NCBI GenBank assembly: GCA_030628755.1
Contig: DAOVQH010000076.1
Span: forward strand, 1 to 9,235
Length of the DNA stretch: 9,235 nt
Origin: Candidatus Cloacimonadota bacterium
GTDB lineage: Bacteria; Cloacimonadota; Cloacimonadia; Cloacimonadales; TCS61
Direction of reading: 5' to 3'
Shown here: piece after piece, positions 1-6,627 of the stretch
Layout: each line of letters begins with the position of its first letter
Position numbering within the stretch: position 1 is the stretch's first letter
The notes under the pieces: generated by a model
The model's database searches: none
What the model saw: only the letters and a program-made list of their open reading frames with translations
Told to the model about the DNA's origin: nothing
Made by a program: the position numbers and the translations under genes

Positions 1-242
1 CAAATTTTTTAGTGCAAAAGATAAGTAATTTTTTAAATTGTTATACAAAATCATTTAATAAAGTATATAATAGAAGAGGTTCTCTTTTTCAGCGACCAAC
101 AAAAAGTAAACGTATATCCTCAGAAAATTATTTGCAAAGAGTAGTTCGTTATATTCATTGCAATCCTCAAAAACACAAATATATTAACGAAATTGAAAAT
201 TGGCAATTTTCTTCCTATCCAGATTATGTAGGGTTACCTTTA

Positions 243-264
243 AAACCTGACAGGTTTAAAGTGA
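243..264 (+). repeat. REP-like palindrome, copy 1
   Basis: AAACCTGACAGGTTT (243-257) is a perfect 7-bp inverted repeat around a single central A, followed by AAAGTGA (258-264). All 22 bases recur identically 30 bp downstream. It lies in frame inside the 3' end of the RAYT gene. RAYT genes are characteristically flanked by short palindromes of this sort, which they are thought to recognise and disperse; the conserved GTGA tail could play the role of the tetranucleotide tag known from other REPs (inference). Confidence 0.75.
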
Positions 265-272
265 TTTTTTGG

Positions 273-294
273 AAACCTGACAGGTTTAAAGTGA
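273..294 (+). repeat. REP-like palindrome, copy 2
   Basis: Second exact copy of the 22-base unit: palindrome AAACCTGACAGGTTT at 273-287 followed by AAAGTGA at 288-294. It has the same orientation as copy 1 and starts 30 bp after it, separated by an 8-base linker (265-272). Because 30 is a multiple of 3, both copies are read in the same frame and give KPDRFKV each time. The pair sits directly upstream of dapA and may affect mRNA ends here. Confidence 0.75.
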
Positions 295-302
295 ATTGTT
301 TA

Positions 303-331
303 TTGACTATATAACCGGCATTTCATAAATT
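303..331 (+). promoter_or_regulatory. Possible promoter for dapA
   Basis: TTGACT at 303-308 resembles a sigma-70 -35 box. Candidate -10 hexamers are weak: CATAAA at 324-329 (15-nt spacing) or TAAATT at 326-331 (17-nt spacing). It overlaps the end of the RAYT frame and leaves a leader of about 50 nt before dapA. That leader contains an 8-bp A/T-rich inverted repeat (AATTGTTT 345-352 with AAACAATT 366-373) ending exactly where the dapA Shine-Dalgarno begins. The call is tentative. Confidence 0.3.
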
Positions 332-384
332 GCAAATAGAAATAAATTGTTTAATTTTTTTACTAAAACAATTAAGGAGGAGAG

Positions 385-1260
385 ATGTTAAAAGGCTCTT
401 ATGTCGCTCTAGTTACTCCATTCAAAAATAATGATATCGATTATAATGCGTTGGAAAATCTTCTGGATTTCCATCTAAAAAATAATACAGACGGGATACT
501 TTTCTGTGGTACTACCGGAGAATCTCCATCATTGGCTGGAGATGAAAAAGAGCGTCTGGTTCAATTCGGTTTGAAAAAAATAAACAAACAAAAGCCTGTG
601 ATGATGGGAACTGGAACCAATAACTTATATCACACAATATCAGCCACTATTAAAGCACAGGAATGGGGGGTTGATTACGCTCTTGTCATCACACCATATT
701 ACAACAAACCAACTCAAGCGGGCATGTATCATTATTTCAAGGCTGTTGTAGAAAATACTGATATCCCCATTGTTATTTACAACGTACCCGGTAGGACAGG
801 TGTTAATATCGATGCAGATACAACCATTAAACTGGCAAATGAATTTAAGAGTATAGTGGGAATAAAGGAAGCCAGTGGAGATCTGGTTCAACTTTCAAAG
901 ATCGTAAAATACACTGATGAAGATTTTTCAGTGATGTCTGGTGAGGACGCACTCAATCTTCCGATAATGTGTTGTGGGGGAAAGGGTGCTATCTCTGTAA
1001 CTGCGAATATCGTTCCTCAGAAAGTTCATGATCTGGTTGATCTATGTATTAAGAGGGAATACGATAAAGCCTTAGAAATTCATAAGGAACTTATTGAGCT
1101 TAATAATGCAATGTTTATAGAAACCAATCCCATACCTGTAAAAGAATCGCTGCATTTAATGGGCATGATCGAGAATGAACTTCGGCTTCCATTATATTAT
1201 TTGAAAGATGAGAATTTAGAGAAACTAAAACAGATTTTAAAAAAATATAAGTTGATATAA
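385..1260 (+). CDS. dapA: 4-hydroxy-tetrahydrodipicolinate synthase (DapA)
   Basis: This is a 291-residue, full-length member of the DHDPS/N-acetylneuraminate lyase family. DapA condenses pyruvate with aspartate semialdehyde in the cytoplasm, the first committed step toward diaminopimelate and lysine. The TIM-barrel signature is intact: GTTGES (42-47) with the proton-relay threonines T43/T44, YYNKPTQ (105-111), YNVPGRTG with Y132 and R137, and the Schiff-base lysine K161 in GIKEASGD. CGGKGAISVTAN and NPIPVKE follow the E. coli enzyme closely. The glycine after the P in YNVPGR is usual in many non-proteobacterial enzymes. The start is fixed by AAGGAGG at 374-380, four bases before the ATG. No other lysine-pathway gene is in the window. 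The gene follows a RAYT remnant and shares its frame with the next gene, whose first codon comes only six bases after the dapA TAA. Confidence 0.97.
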   Translation: MLKGSYVALVTPFKNNDIDYNALENLLDFHLKNNTDGILFCGTTGESPSLAGDEKERLVQFGLKKINKQKPVMMGTGTNNLYHTISATIKAQEWGVDYALVITPYYNKPTQAGMYHYFKAVVENTDIPIVIYNVPGRTGVNIDADTTIKLANEFKSIVGIKEASGDLVQLSKIVKYTDEDFSVMSGEDALNLPIMCCGGKGAISVTANIVPQKVHDLVDLCIKREYDKALEIHKELIELNNAMFIETNPIPVKESLHLMGMIENELRLPLYYLKDENLEKLKQILKKYKLI

Positions 1261-1266
1261 ACAAAA

Positions 1267-1653
1267 TTGAGAAGACAAGTAAGAGAAAATAGGAACCTGG
1301 TAATTTGCCCCAGGAACAAGCAGTTCACGGACTTGATTGTTTGTGCTGCTAGCTGTGAATATAGGCGCTATTGCAAAATATATAAGCAAAAGATCAGTCT
1401 TAAAATCTTACTTGATTATGTTGAGAAACATCCAAATTATGAATTAGTAGGAGAGCTTATGCCAATCGCAAAAGCAATTAACAAAGGTGAAAAAAAATTC
1501 TGGATTGTAACCGGTGAAAACCAGTACATCGAAGTGACAGAAAAGGAAATCATGAAGAATCCACAAAAGTACATCAAAAAACAAATATGGCAAAAACCAC
1601 CTTTCAGATATGAGGTTGTGGTTACATTAAAAAGAGTAAAAGCAGAAGAATAA
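1267..1653 (+). CDS. Uncharacterised protein with an N-terminal four-cysteine cluster
   Basis: A 128-codon frame follows dapA immediately, in the same frame, beginning with TTG two codons after the dapA stop. There is no ATG before codon 65 and no obvious Shine-Dalgarno site, so translation probably depends on coupling to dapA termination. A start at the CTG or TTG codons slightly downstream is possible. The N-terminus carries four cysteines (C14, C26, C30, C36; spacing Cx11Cx3Cx5C) in a basic context (CPRNK, CAASCEYRRYCKIY), suggesting a zinc or iron-sulfur site. The rest is a Lys/Glu-rich, probably alpha/beta region without membrane segments; it includes KFWIVTGENQYIEVTEKE and ends in a basic tail. 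I do not recognise the family. Codon use resembles dapA, so the frame is probably real. The stop at 1651-1653 directly abuts the stop of the convergent VanZ-like gene. Confidence 0.65.
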   Translation: MRRQVRENRNLVICPRNKQFTDLIVCAASCEYRRYCKIYKQKISLKILLDYVEKHPNYELVGELMPIAKAINKGEKKFWIVTGENQYIEVTEKEIMKNPQKYIKKQIWQKPPFRYEVVVTLKRVKAEE

Positions 1654-1671
1654 CTAAGATTTATTTCTTCT
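1644..1671. terminator. Weak bidirectional terminator candidate at the convergent gene ends
   Basis: AGAAGAATAA (1644-1653) can pair with TTATTTCTTCT (1661-1671): seven perfect pairs, one bulged T, then three more. The hairpin straddles both stop codons. A T-run (1681-1686) lies ten bases beyond it on the plus strand, and T-rich sequence also follows on the minus strand. The stem is A/T-rich and weak, so this is only a candidate, but it is the only such structure between the two converging units. Confidence 0.25.
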
Positions 1672-2025
1672 AGTCTTTGGTTTTTTCCTGTATGTAAAGA
1701 ATAGGAGAATAGCCAAAAAACCCAGGAAATCTGCGATTATATCCCAGAATGAGAATTGCCTACCTGGAATCGGGATCTGGTGCAATTCATCAAAAATGGG
1801 TACGATTATTGCCAGTATCCATAAAACTTTCAGAGTTTTGATTAGATTCTTTTTGAGATGCATTTTGATAAACAAATATGCAAATATTATGTAAACAACA
1901 AAATGTGCGATCTTGTCGATGTTAAAGGGTTCATCTACCGGGGTTTTCAGTTTTGGAATTGAAGTTAAGGTAAGAATTACAATCGACCAGAGAATAAACA
2001 GGATTTTATAAGTTTTTAGATTCAA
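1654..2025 (-). CDS. VanZ-like integral membrane protein
   Basis: This 123-residue protein shows the VanZ-like pattern: a first membrane helix (about 7-22, followed by TSIP), then DKIAHFVVY (D37, K38, H41, Y45), a second and third helix, FDELHQIPIPGR (D79, E80, Q83, PGR 87-89), FSFWDIIADFLG (D95), and a final helix and basic tail (KKPKTRRNKS). VanZ of enterococcal glycopeptide-resistance clusters confers low-level teicoplanin resistance. Chromosomal homologues like this one are widespread and of unknown role, so no resistance should be inferred. Predicted topology is four helices. The start is TTG; GGAATAGAG lies upstream, and the frame is also open back to the DUF3108 stop through 12 codons without ATG or GTG. 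It is the last gene of the minus-strand run, 33 nt after the DUF3108 gene. Confidence 0.85.
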   Translation of the reverse strand: MNLKTYKILFILWSIVILTLTSIPKLKTPVDEPFNIDKIAHFVVYIIFAYLFIKMHLKKNLIKTLKVLWILAIIVPIFDELHQIPIPGRQFSFWDIIADFLGFLAILLFFTYRKKPKTRRNKS

Positions 2026-2058
2026 AATTTTTATCTCTATTCCTTTTATCTTTAATCT

Positions 2059-2787
2059 TTACTCCTGATATGCTTCCAGTTTCCAAACTACAGGGAATGG
2101 TTTCATTGCAAATTTTGCTTTAACAGGAATTCTTTTTTCATCATCAGTAAACCAGAAGAAGAGTGATTTTTCTTCATCAACTAAGTTATTTGTAAGCATA
2201 TCACTGCGTTCTTTGGAACCCGGGGAAATTTTAAAGCATGTAATTTCAACTTTAATTGTACTTATTTTTCCCAGAGGAGTCTTAAGAATCTCATTTCCAA
2301 GAATCCTGTACTCAGCTTTCCAGATAATTTTATTGGCATCTATCCACATATATCCCTGATTCAGATCTATAGTATTACGAAGATAAAATAGTGCTGAAAA
2401 GAAATCCCTGCTTGTAGATTTTATACTATATTCACAGTTTTTATCTGGATCAATGTAGCTTGTTCTATTTGCAGTTAGATTTTCCCTATTGTATAGAGTA
2501 ATTCTATCTTCAACGTACTTTTTCTGATTTATTTTCTTTTCATATCTTAGAGGAAGATAATTATCTGAATATTCAGATAAATAAAGATTATCCATTTTCG
2601 ATGCAATACTTGCTATGGAAGTGGATTTTGCCCTGATTTCAAGAATGTTATTAATATCGGTTATTCTAACTTTAACGACCTTAATTCCAAGGTATTTGAT
2701 GGAAAGGTCTATTTGTTCCGAATTTAGAAAAGAATAAATTAATATAAATAAAAAAATTAAAGAAAGAAATTTAATTTTCAGTTTCAT
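2059..2787 (-). CDS. DUF3108 domain protein, predicted periplasmic
   Basis: This 242-residue protein starts with a signal peptide (basic MKLKIK, then a hydrophobic stretch to about 21). The rest is beta-rich and matches the DUF3108 pattern: paired strands in the first half, DFFSALFYLRN (128-138), GYMWIDANKIIWKAEYRILG, TPLGKISTIKVEITC (170-184), then a WFTDDEKRIPVKAKF block (212-226) and a WKLEAY terminus. DUF3108 proteins are exported, lipoprotein-LolA-like beta proteins of unknown biochemical role, usually in Gram-negative envelopes. There is no lipobox cysteine at the signal-peptide end, so the product is probably soluble. The ATG at 2787 lies inside the end of the CNNM gene (17-nt overlap) and has no good Shine-Dalgarno site, which implies translational coupling. 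Confidence 0.8.
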   Translation of the reverse strand: MKLKIKFLSLIFLFILIYSFLNSEQIDLSIKYLGIKVVKVRITDINNILEIRAKSTSIASIASKMDNLYLSEYSDNYLPLRYEKKINQKKYVEDRITLYNRENLTANRTSYIDPDKNCEYSIKSTSRDFFSALFYLRNTIDLNQGYMWIDANKIIWKAEYRILGNEILKTPLGKISTIKVEITCFKISPGSKERSDMLTNNLVDEEKSLFFWFTDDEKRIPVKAKFAMKPFPVVWKLEAYQE

Positions 2788-4045
2788 CAGAATGTTTTAT
2801 TAATTTCATTTTTGCGTAATGAATGCGTTGAGCTTTAATATTTGTGATTATAAATTTAGCACAATTTTCGTAAATAAAACTCTCGTCCTTTAAAGGAACT
2901 TTATTGAAATTATCGTAGAGAAATTCAGCAAGATTATCGTATTCTTCCTCGTCGATGTTTAAGTTGAATTCCTCGTTCAATTCAGCAATGGAATACATTC
3001 CACTGATTAAGTATTCGTTTTCTGACAACCTTGAGATCATCGGTTTCTCTTTATCATATTCGTCCATAATCTCACCAACGAGTTCTTCCAGAATATCCTC
3101 CAGTGTCAGAAGACCAGCAGTTCCACCATATTCATCAACCACAATAGCGATTTGTATTTTTGTACTTTTAAACTGGTTGAGTAAATTCTGTATCTTTACA
3201 TTTTCGGTTATAAACAAAGGAGGTCGAATAAATGATGTTAGAGCTTGTTTTGTCGGATTCAAAATGATATCTTTTGCATAAACAATACCAATAACATTAT
3301 CGATATTCTTTTTGTATATTGGAATCCTGGAATAACCGGATTGTATAATTTGTTCTTTAACCTTTGTTAATCCTTCTGAGGAATCAATAGCAATTATATC
3401 TACACGAGGGATCATAATTTCTTTTGCTAAAGTAGAGGAAAATCTGAAAATACTTGTTATGATTTTTTTCTCGTTTTCTTCCAATGAATCCTGCGTAGCT
3501 CTGGATTTGATAAGGTTTTTAAAATCCTCTGAAGTTAGATTTGCAGGTTGTAATGTATCTTTTCTCGTAGAAAATAAGGAACTTATAAACTCAAGTATTT
3601 TAATAATCGGCCAGAGCAGGTATTTAATTATTTCGAGAAAGAAACTGGAAAATCGAGCTACTTTCTCAGGAGAAGAAAAAGACACCAATTTGGGTGTAAT
3701 TTCCCCGAATATTAAGAGTAAAATCGTCATGACACAGATTTCCACTGCCATTATCAATGATTGGGATAGATGACTCAGGTATTTATTTCCAATACTGATT
3801 GCAATTATTGCGGCAGTAGAGGCAGCAGCTACGTTTACAATAGTGTTTCCGAGTAATATAATTATTAAAAGTTCCCTTGGATTTCGCAGTAATCGAAATA
3901 TACGCCTTGAACTTCTGGTTTTCTTTTTTTTAATTTTCTTTAACTGAATTTTGGATAGAGAAAAGAAAGCTGTTTCCGAACTTGAAAAAAATGCAGATAA
4001 AAGCAGGAAGCCAATTATGGCTATAAACGCGAAACTATCATCCAC
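2771..4045 (-). CDS. CNNM/CorC-family membrane protein with CBS pair (hemolysin C/TlyC-like)
   Basis: This 424-residue protein has the full CNNM architecture. The DUF21 transmembrane domain spans about 5-155, with SSSETAFFS (21-29), GNTIVNV (66-72) and FGEITPK (113-119). Then come a linker with EENEKKIITSIF, a tandem CBS pair (about 205-330) with MIPRVDI (211-217), SRIPIYK and VVDEYGGTAGLLTLEDILEE (302-321), and a C-terminal CorC/HlyC transporter-associated domain (about 335-415). Homologues act in Mg2+/Co2+ transport or efflux resistance at the inner membrane; the hemolysin name is historical. In Bacteroidetes the same architecture is called GldE beside gliding genes, but no such neighbours occur here. 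The start is GTG, 13 nt after AAGGAG and overlapping the ybeY stop by 8 nt. The tail overlaps the DUF3108 gene by 17 nt. Confidence 0.92.
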   Translation of the reverse strand: MDDSFAFIAIIGFLLLSAFFSSSETAFFSLSKIQLKKIKKKKTRSSRRIFRLLRNPRELLIIILLGNTIVNVAAASTAAIIAISIGNKYLSHLSQSLIMAVEICVMTILLLIFGEITPKLVSFSSPEKVARFSSFFLEIIKYLLWPIIKILEFISSLFSTRKDTLQPANLTSEDFKNLIKSRATQDSLEENEKKIITSIFRFSSTLAKEIMIPRVDIIAIDSSEGLTKVKEQIIQSGYSRIPIYKKNIDNVIGIVYAKDIILNPTKQALTSFIRPPLFITENVKIQNLLNQFKSTKIQIAIVVDEYGGTAGLLTLEDILEELVGEIMDEYDKEKPMISRLSENEYLISGMYSIAELNEEFNLNIDEEEYDNLAEFLYDNFNKVPLKDESFIYENCAKFIITNIKAQRIHYAKMKLIKHSDETEN

Positions 4046-4487
4046 GAGTTCTAAATTTCTCCTTTAATTTTTCCTGATATTTTTTTTCTTTTATTCTCAT
4101 AGTTTTGTTTTTTGGTGTTGAAAGATGGTCGTATCCCAGCAAATGCAAGACTCCATGTAAAAAAAGCACTTGTAATTCTTCCTCCAGAGTTCTAGTCCCC
4201 TTTTGTATGTCAGCTACATTGATGTCAATAATAATATCACCAAGTAGAGGAACTTCAGGTATATTTGCTTGGAAAGAAATTACATCTGTCAGTTCGTTTC
4301 TACCCAGATATTTTTTATTCAGTTCACGAATCGAGCTGTCATCACTCAGTTCGAGATTTACAAAGCAATTTTTTGGCAGGTTTTCTTCTTTTACTAACAT
4401 TTCCAATATGTTTTCAAATATTATAGAAGGAAAATATTTATTTGTATGATTTTCGATTATAACAGATTTATTTTTCAGGGTATTCAA
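4038..4487 (-). CDS. ybeY: Endoribonuclease YbeY (16S rRNA maturation)
   Basis: YbeY is a zinc-dependent single-strand endoribonuclease that acts in 16S rRNA 3'-end maturation and 70S quality control. The family signature HGVLHLLGYDH is complete, with the three zinc ligands at H111, H115 and H121 in the numbering used here. It is preceded by NKKYLGRNELTDVISF and LLGDIIID, which are also conserved. I place the start at the TTG at 4487, giving 149 residues, the usual family length. AGGA lies six bases upstream of it and the first residues (NTLKNKSVIIENHT) match where YbeY proteins normally begin. The frame stays open to another TTG at 4544, but that would add 19 residues unlike the family, encoded inside the end of the upstream gene. 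With the chosen start the overlap with the pgpH-like gene is 20 nt. The downstream CNNM gene overlaps by 8 nt. Confidence 0.93.
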   Translation of the reverse strand: MNTLKNKSVIIENHTNKYFPSIIFENILEMLVKEENLPKNCFVNLELSDDSSIRELNKKYLGRNELTDVISFQANIPEVPLLGDIIIDINVADIQKGTRTLEEELQVLFLHGVLHLLGYDHLSTPKNKTMRIKEKKYQEKLKEKFRTRG

Positions 4488-6558
4488 GCCTTTTCCTGTA
4501 AACTCCCATAATGATAGGAAGCATAAAAGTTTTGATGGTTTCAAGTTCCTTCAATGTTAATGGAGTTTCGTCGAGTTGTCCATCATTTATTAGTTTTAAG
4601 ATGGTGTCATCGAGAACATTTTTTATTGTATCTTCAGAGAATTCTTCGAGGGATTTTGTTGTGGATTCAACTATATCTGCAATCATTACAATTGCAGCTT
4701 CCTTTGATTGTGGTTTGGGACCGTCATAGTAGAACTGCTCTTCATCAATATCAAGATTGGTTTCTATAGCTTTATTATAGAAATAGCGTATTTGCCCCAT
4801 TCCATGATGTTGTTGAATGATTTCTATAACTGGTTTGGGGAGATTATGTTTCTTAGCGAGAGATACTCCATCAGCAATGTGTTTTTTTATTAATATAGCA
4901 CTTTCATTTGCCAGCATTTTATCGTGTAGTTCTGATGATTCTGGATTGTTCTCTATAAAAAATTGTGGAGTCTCGATCTTGCCAATATCATGATAATAAC
5001 TTCCTACACGAGCAAGCAAGTGATTAGCTCCTACTGCCTCAGCAGCGCTTTCTGAAAGATTCCCCACAATAAGTGAATGATGGTATGTACCCGGAGTAAT
5101 CTTAGACATTTTCTGAAGAAGTGGATTATCAAAATCAAGAAGTTCGAGTAAAATCTGTTTCGTTGCCATGTTCAATTTTCTTTCTACAATTGGAGTAAGT
5201 AAGATTAATCCGACAACTGATGTAACGCAGGAAATTATTCCCCATAAAAGATGCCATAAGTAGATGGAAATATTTTCAAATCTGATGATTGATACAGTTG
5301 TTATTACAATGAAAAAAAATAGTAACAGGTATAAGGTCAAGGGATAGAATTCTTGTCGTTTTTTCATTTTTTTAAGAGCTATTATACCACCAAGAGTTGC
5401 CAGACTTAATATAGCAGGATTAATGAAGCTCCAGTTTAGAAATAATGAAACAAAAATTAAGTTTATGAAATTAAAAAGTATCCCAATATGCGGATTGAAG
5501 ATCAATGCTACTAATAGGACAGAGAAACTAAAAGGTATGATTAAAGAGGGGATTTTCAAAATTTGGTTCACAAAAACTGTCAAAATTACTGACACTAAAA
5601 TACTACATGAAATCACGATAAGCCGTGGATATGATGAAAATTCCTTTTGAAAGAATAATAAAAGAACATAATAAAATAATATAAAAATAAGCATCGAAAG
5701 CAAGAAAACACCAAAGGACGAGAAAAGTAACTCATAGTTGTTTTTTGCAGCTTGCTGCTCTTTTTGGGCTTTTATAAGAGAGTTAAGTTTTAATAATTCA
5801 ATGGAAGTGATTTTCTGATTCTTACCAACTATTTTTTCATTTTTCTGGATTTTCCCAATAGTAAGAGGAACATTCTCCCTGGCTTTCTGCTTTTCAAGAT
5901 TGGTCATTTCATCATCAATCACTATATTTTCTATAAGAATGATATCAGCCATTTCTCTGATTGCATTTATCTCTTTATTGGAAGTTAATTTTGAGATGAG
6001 TTTGTTTTTTGCTTCTTCAAGACAATAAAGTCTTTTTAATTCATATTCGGTAATTTTGTTAATCTTTGCAATTTTAATTTTCTGATAGCGATAATTATCA
6101 GGGTAGATTCCTATATTAAGAATTTTCGTAAACTCTTCAGTCAAATAATTATAAATTTTCTGACGACGTTTATTGTCTTGAAGGAGTACAACATTTTCGA
6201 TTGATAGATCATAACCATTCTGAAGTAATTTGTTTCTTATACTTTCAGCATCTTTATTATATGAAAGTGTGAAATGCTGGATTATGAAATCGAGATTTTT
6301 CTGCGCATTGAATTTCAGGTTCTCGGAAACTTTGTAGATGGGTTGGACCTTTGCTGCAGCTGCTTCCTGTTCTGCTCGTAATGTTTCAGGACTTTTATAA
6401 ACATAAAAATCGAAAGGTGCAATAATGTCCTTTTCAGCAATTTCACCCAGTTTTAGATCATAATGATAGGAAACAAAACGGTAGGGACTAACAACAAAAT
6501 GTAAAAGGGAAATTATTAATGATGTTAGTAAAATAAGGGAAAATTTAGATCGTGTCAC
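4468..6558 (-). CDS. pgpH: 7TM-HD cyclic-di-AMP phosphodiesterase, PgpH-like
   Basis: The 696-residue product has the PgpH layout. A signal anchor (7-25) is followed by an extracytoplasmic 7TMR-HDED region (about 38-270, with KDIIAPFDFYVYKS and APFDF/PLTIGKI blocks). About seven membrane helices follow (275-455), then a cytoplasmic HD domain (about 465-640). HD-domain residues are present: TPGTYHHSLIVGNL (H493/H494), YYHDIGK (H523, D524), H560, HHG (584-586) and ADIVES (D628). PgpH hydrolyses c-di-AMP to pApA; the substrate here is inferred from family, not shown. A pgpH-ybeY pair is a common arrangement, often with phoH upstream, which is absent. The start is GTG; no other start codon fits between it and the upstream in-frame TGA, and the Shine-Dalgarno is poor. 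A strong hairpin ends 14 nt before the GTG. This is the first gene of the five-gene run. Confidence 0.92.
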   Translation of the reverse strand: MTRSKFSLILLTSLIISLLHFVVSPYRFVSYHYDLKLGEIAEKDIIAPFDFYVYKSPETLRAEQEAAAAKVQPIYKVSENLKFNAQKNLDFIIQHFTLSYNKDAESIRNKLLQNGYDLSIENVVLLQDNKRRQKIYNYLTEEFTKILNIGIYPDNYRYQKIKIAKINKITEYELKRLYCLEEAKNKLISKLTSNKEINAIREMADIILIENIVIDDEMTNLEKQKARENVPLTIGKIQKNEKIVGKNQKITSIELLKLNSLIKAQKEQQAAKNNYELLFSSFGVFLLSMLIFILFYYVLLLFFQKEFSSYPRLIVISCSILVSVILTVFVNQILKIPSLIIPFSFSVLLVALIFNPHIGILFNFINLIFVSLFLNWSFINPAILSLATLGGIIALKKMKKRQEFYPLTLYLLLFFFIVITTVSIIRFENISIYLWHLLWGIISCVTSVVGLILLTPIVERKLNMATKQILLELLDFDNPLLQKMSKITPGTYHHSLIVGNLSESAAEAVGANHLLARVGSYYHDIGKIETPQFFIENNPESSELHDKMLANESAILIKKHIADGVSLAKKHNLPKPVIEIIQQHHGMGQIRYFYNKAIETNLDIDEEQFYYDGPKPQSKEAAIVMIADIVESTTKSLEEFSEDTIKNVLDDTILKLINDGQLDETPLTLKELETIKTFMLPIIMGVYRKRLEYPEK

Positions 6559-6572
6559 CTGATTGTTTACAA

Positions 6573-6614
6573 AAGAAAGCCTCTCTTTTCAGAAGACAAC
6601 AGAGAGGCTTTCTT
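6573..6614 (-). terminator. Rho-independent terminator of the LysM gene
   Basis: AAGAAAGCCTCTCT (6573-6586) and AGAGAGGCTTTCTT (6601-6614) form a perfect 14-bp stem with a 14-nt loop. On the minus strand the stem ends in TTTCTTTTG, giving the U-rich tail expected for transcription coming from the LysM gene (stop at 6628). Because both genes share a strand, the hairpin is also immediately upstream (14 nt) of the pgpH-like GTG start. Confidence 0.85.
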
Positions 6615-6627
6615 AAAAATATTCGAA

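Larger units (their letters stand above)
3..314 (+). pseudogene. REP-associated tyrosine transposase (RAYT, Y1_Tnp superfamily), 3' part, C-terminus replaced by REP palindromes
   Basis: The reading frame is open to the left edge, so the gene begins outside the window; the GTG at 12 is probably only an internal codon. The visible protein carries the hallmark distal half of Y1/RAYT transposases: a YTKSFNKVYNRRGSLFQ block, which in this family lies in the region expected to hold the catalytic tyrosine, then YLQRVVRYIHCNPQKH and WQFSSYPDYVG. The HUH metal motif would lie upstream. RAYTs are single-strand DNA transposases that act on REP palindromes. After DYVG the family normally continues with roughly 20-30 further residues. 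Here the frame instead runs through two copies of a palindromic repeat, each translated KPDRFKV, and stops at 312-314. The gene therefore looks truncated by, or fused to, its own REP elements. Family assignment is confident; whether the protein is still active cannot be judged. Confidence 0.8.

Noticed and set aside
243..294. CRISPR-like direct repeat (two 22-base units, 8-base linker)
   Set aside because: Only two copies with a far too short spacer; the palindrome and RAYT context explain them as REP elements.
640..891. 83-codon minus-strand frame inside dapA
   Set aside because: It lies wholly inside a confident dapA gene, with no ribosome site or recognisable domain; it is an antisense shadow.
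1654..2025. Teicoplanin resistance gene
   Set aside because: It is only a VanZ-like family member, without any van cluster; chromosomal homologues are common and mostly unrelated to resistance.
2955..3773. Plus-strand frames of 108 and 104 codons opposite the CNNM gene
   Set aside because: Serine-rich translations complementary to a gene with clear domains; typical antisense shadows.
4105..4893. Several plus-strand frames (61-114 codons) opposite ybeY and the pgpH-like gene
   Set aside because: They mutually overlap and are opposite confident genes; no family features.
5423..5650. 75-codon plus-strand frame opposite the membrane region of the pgpH-like gene
   Set aside because: Antisense to well-defined membrane helices, with no start context of its own.
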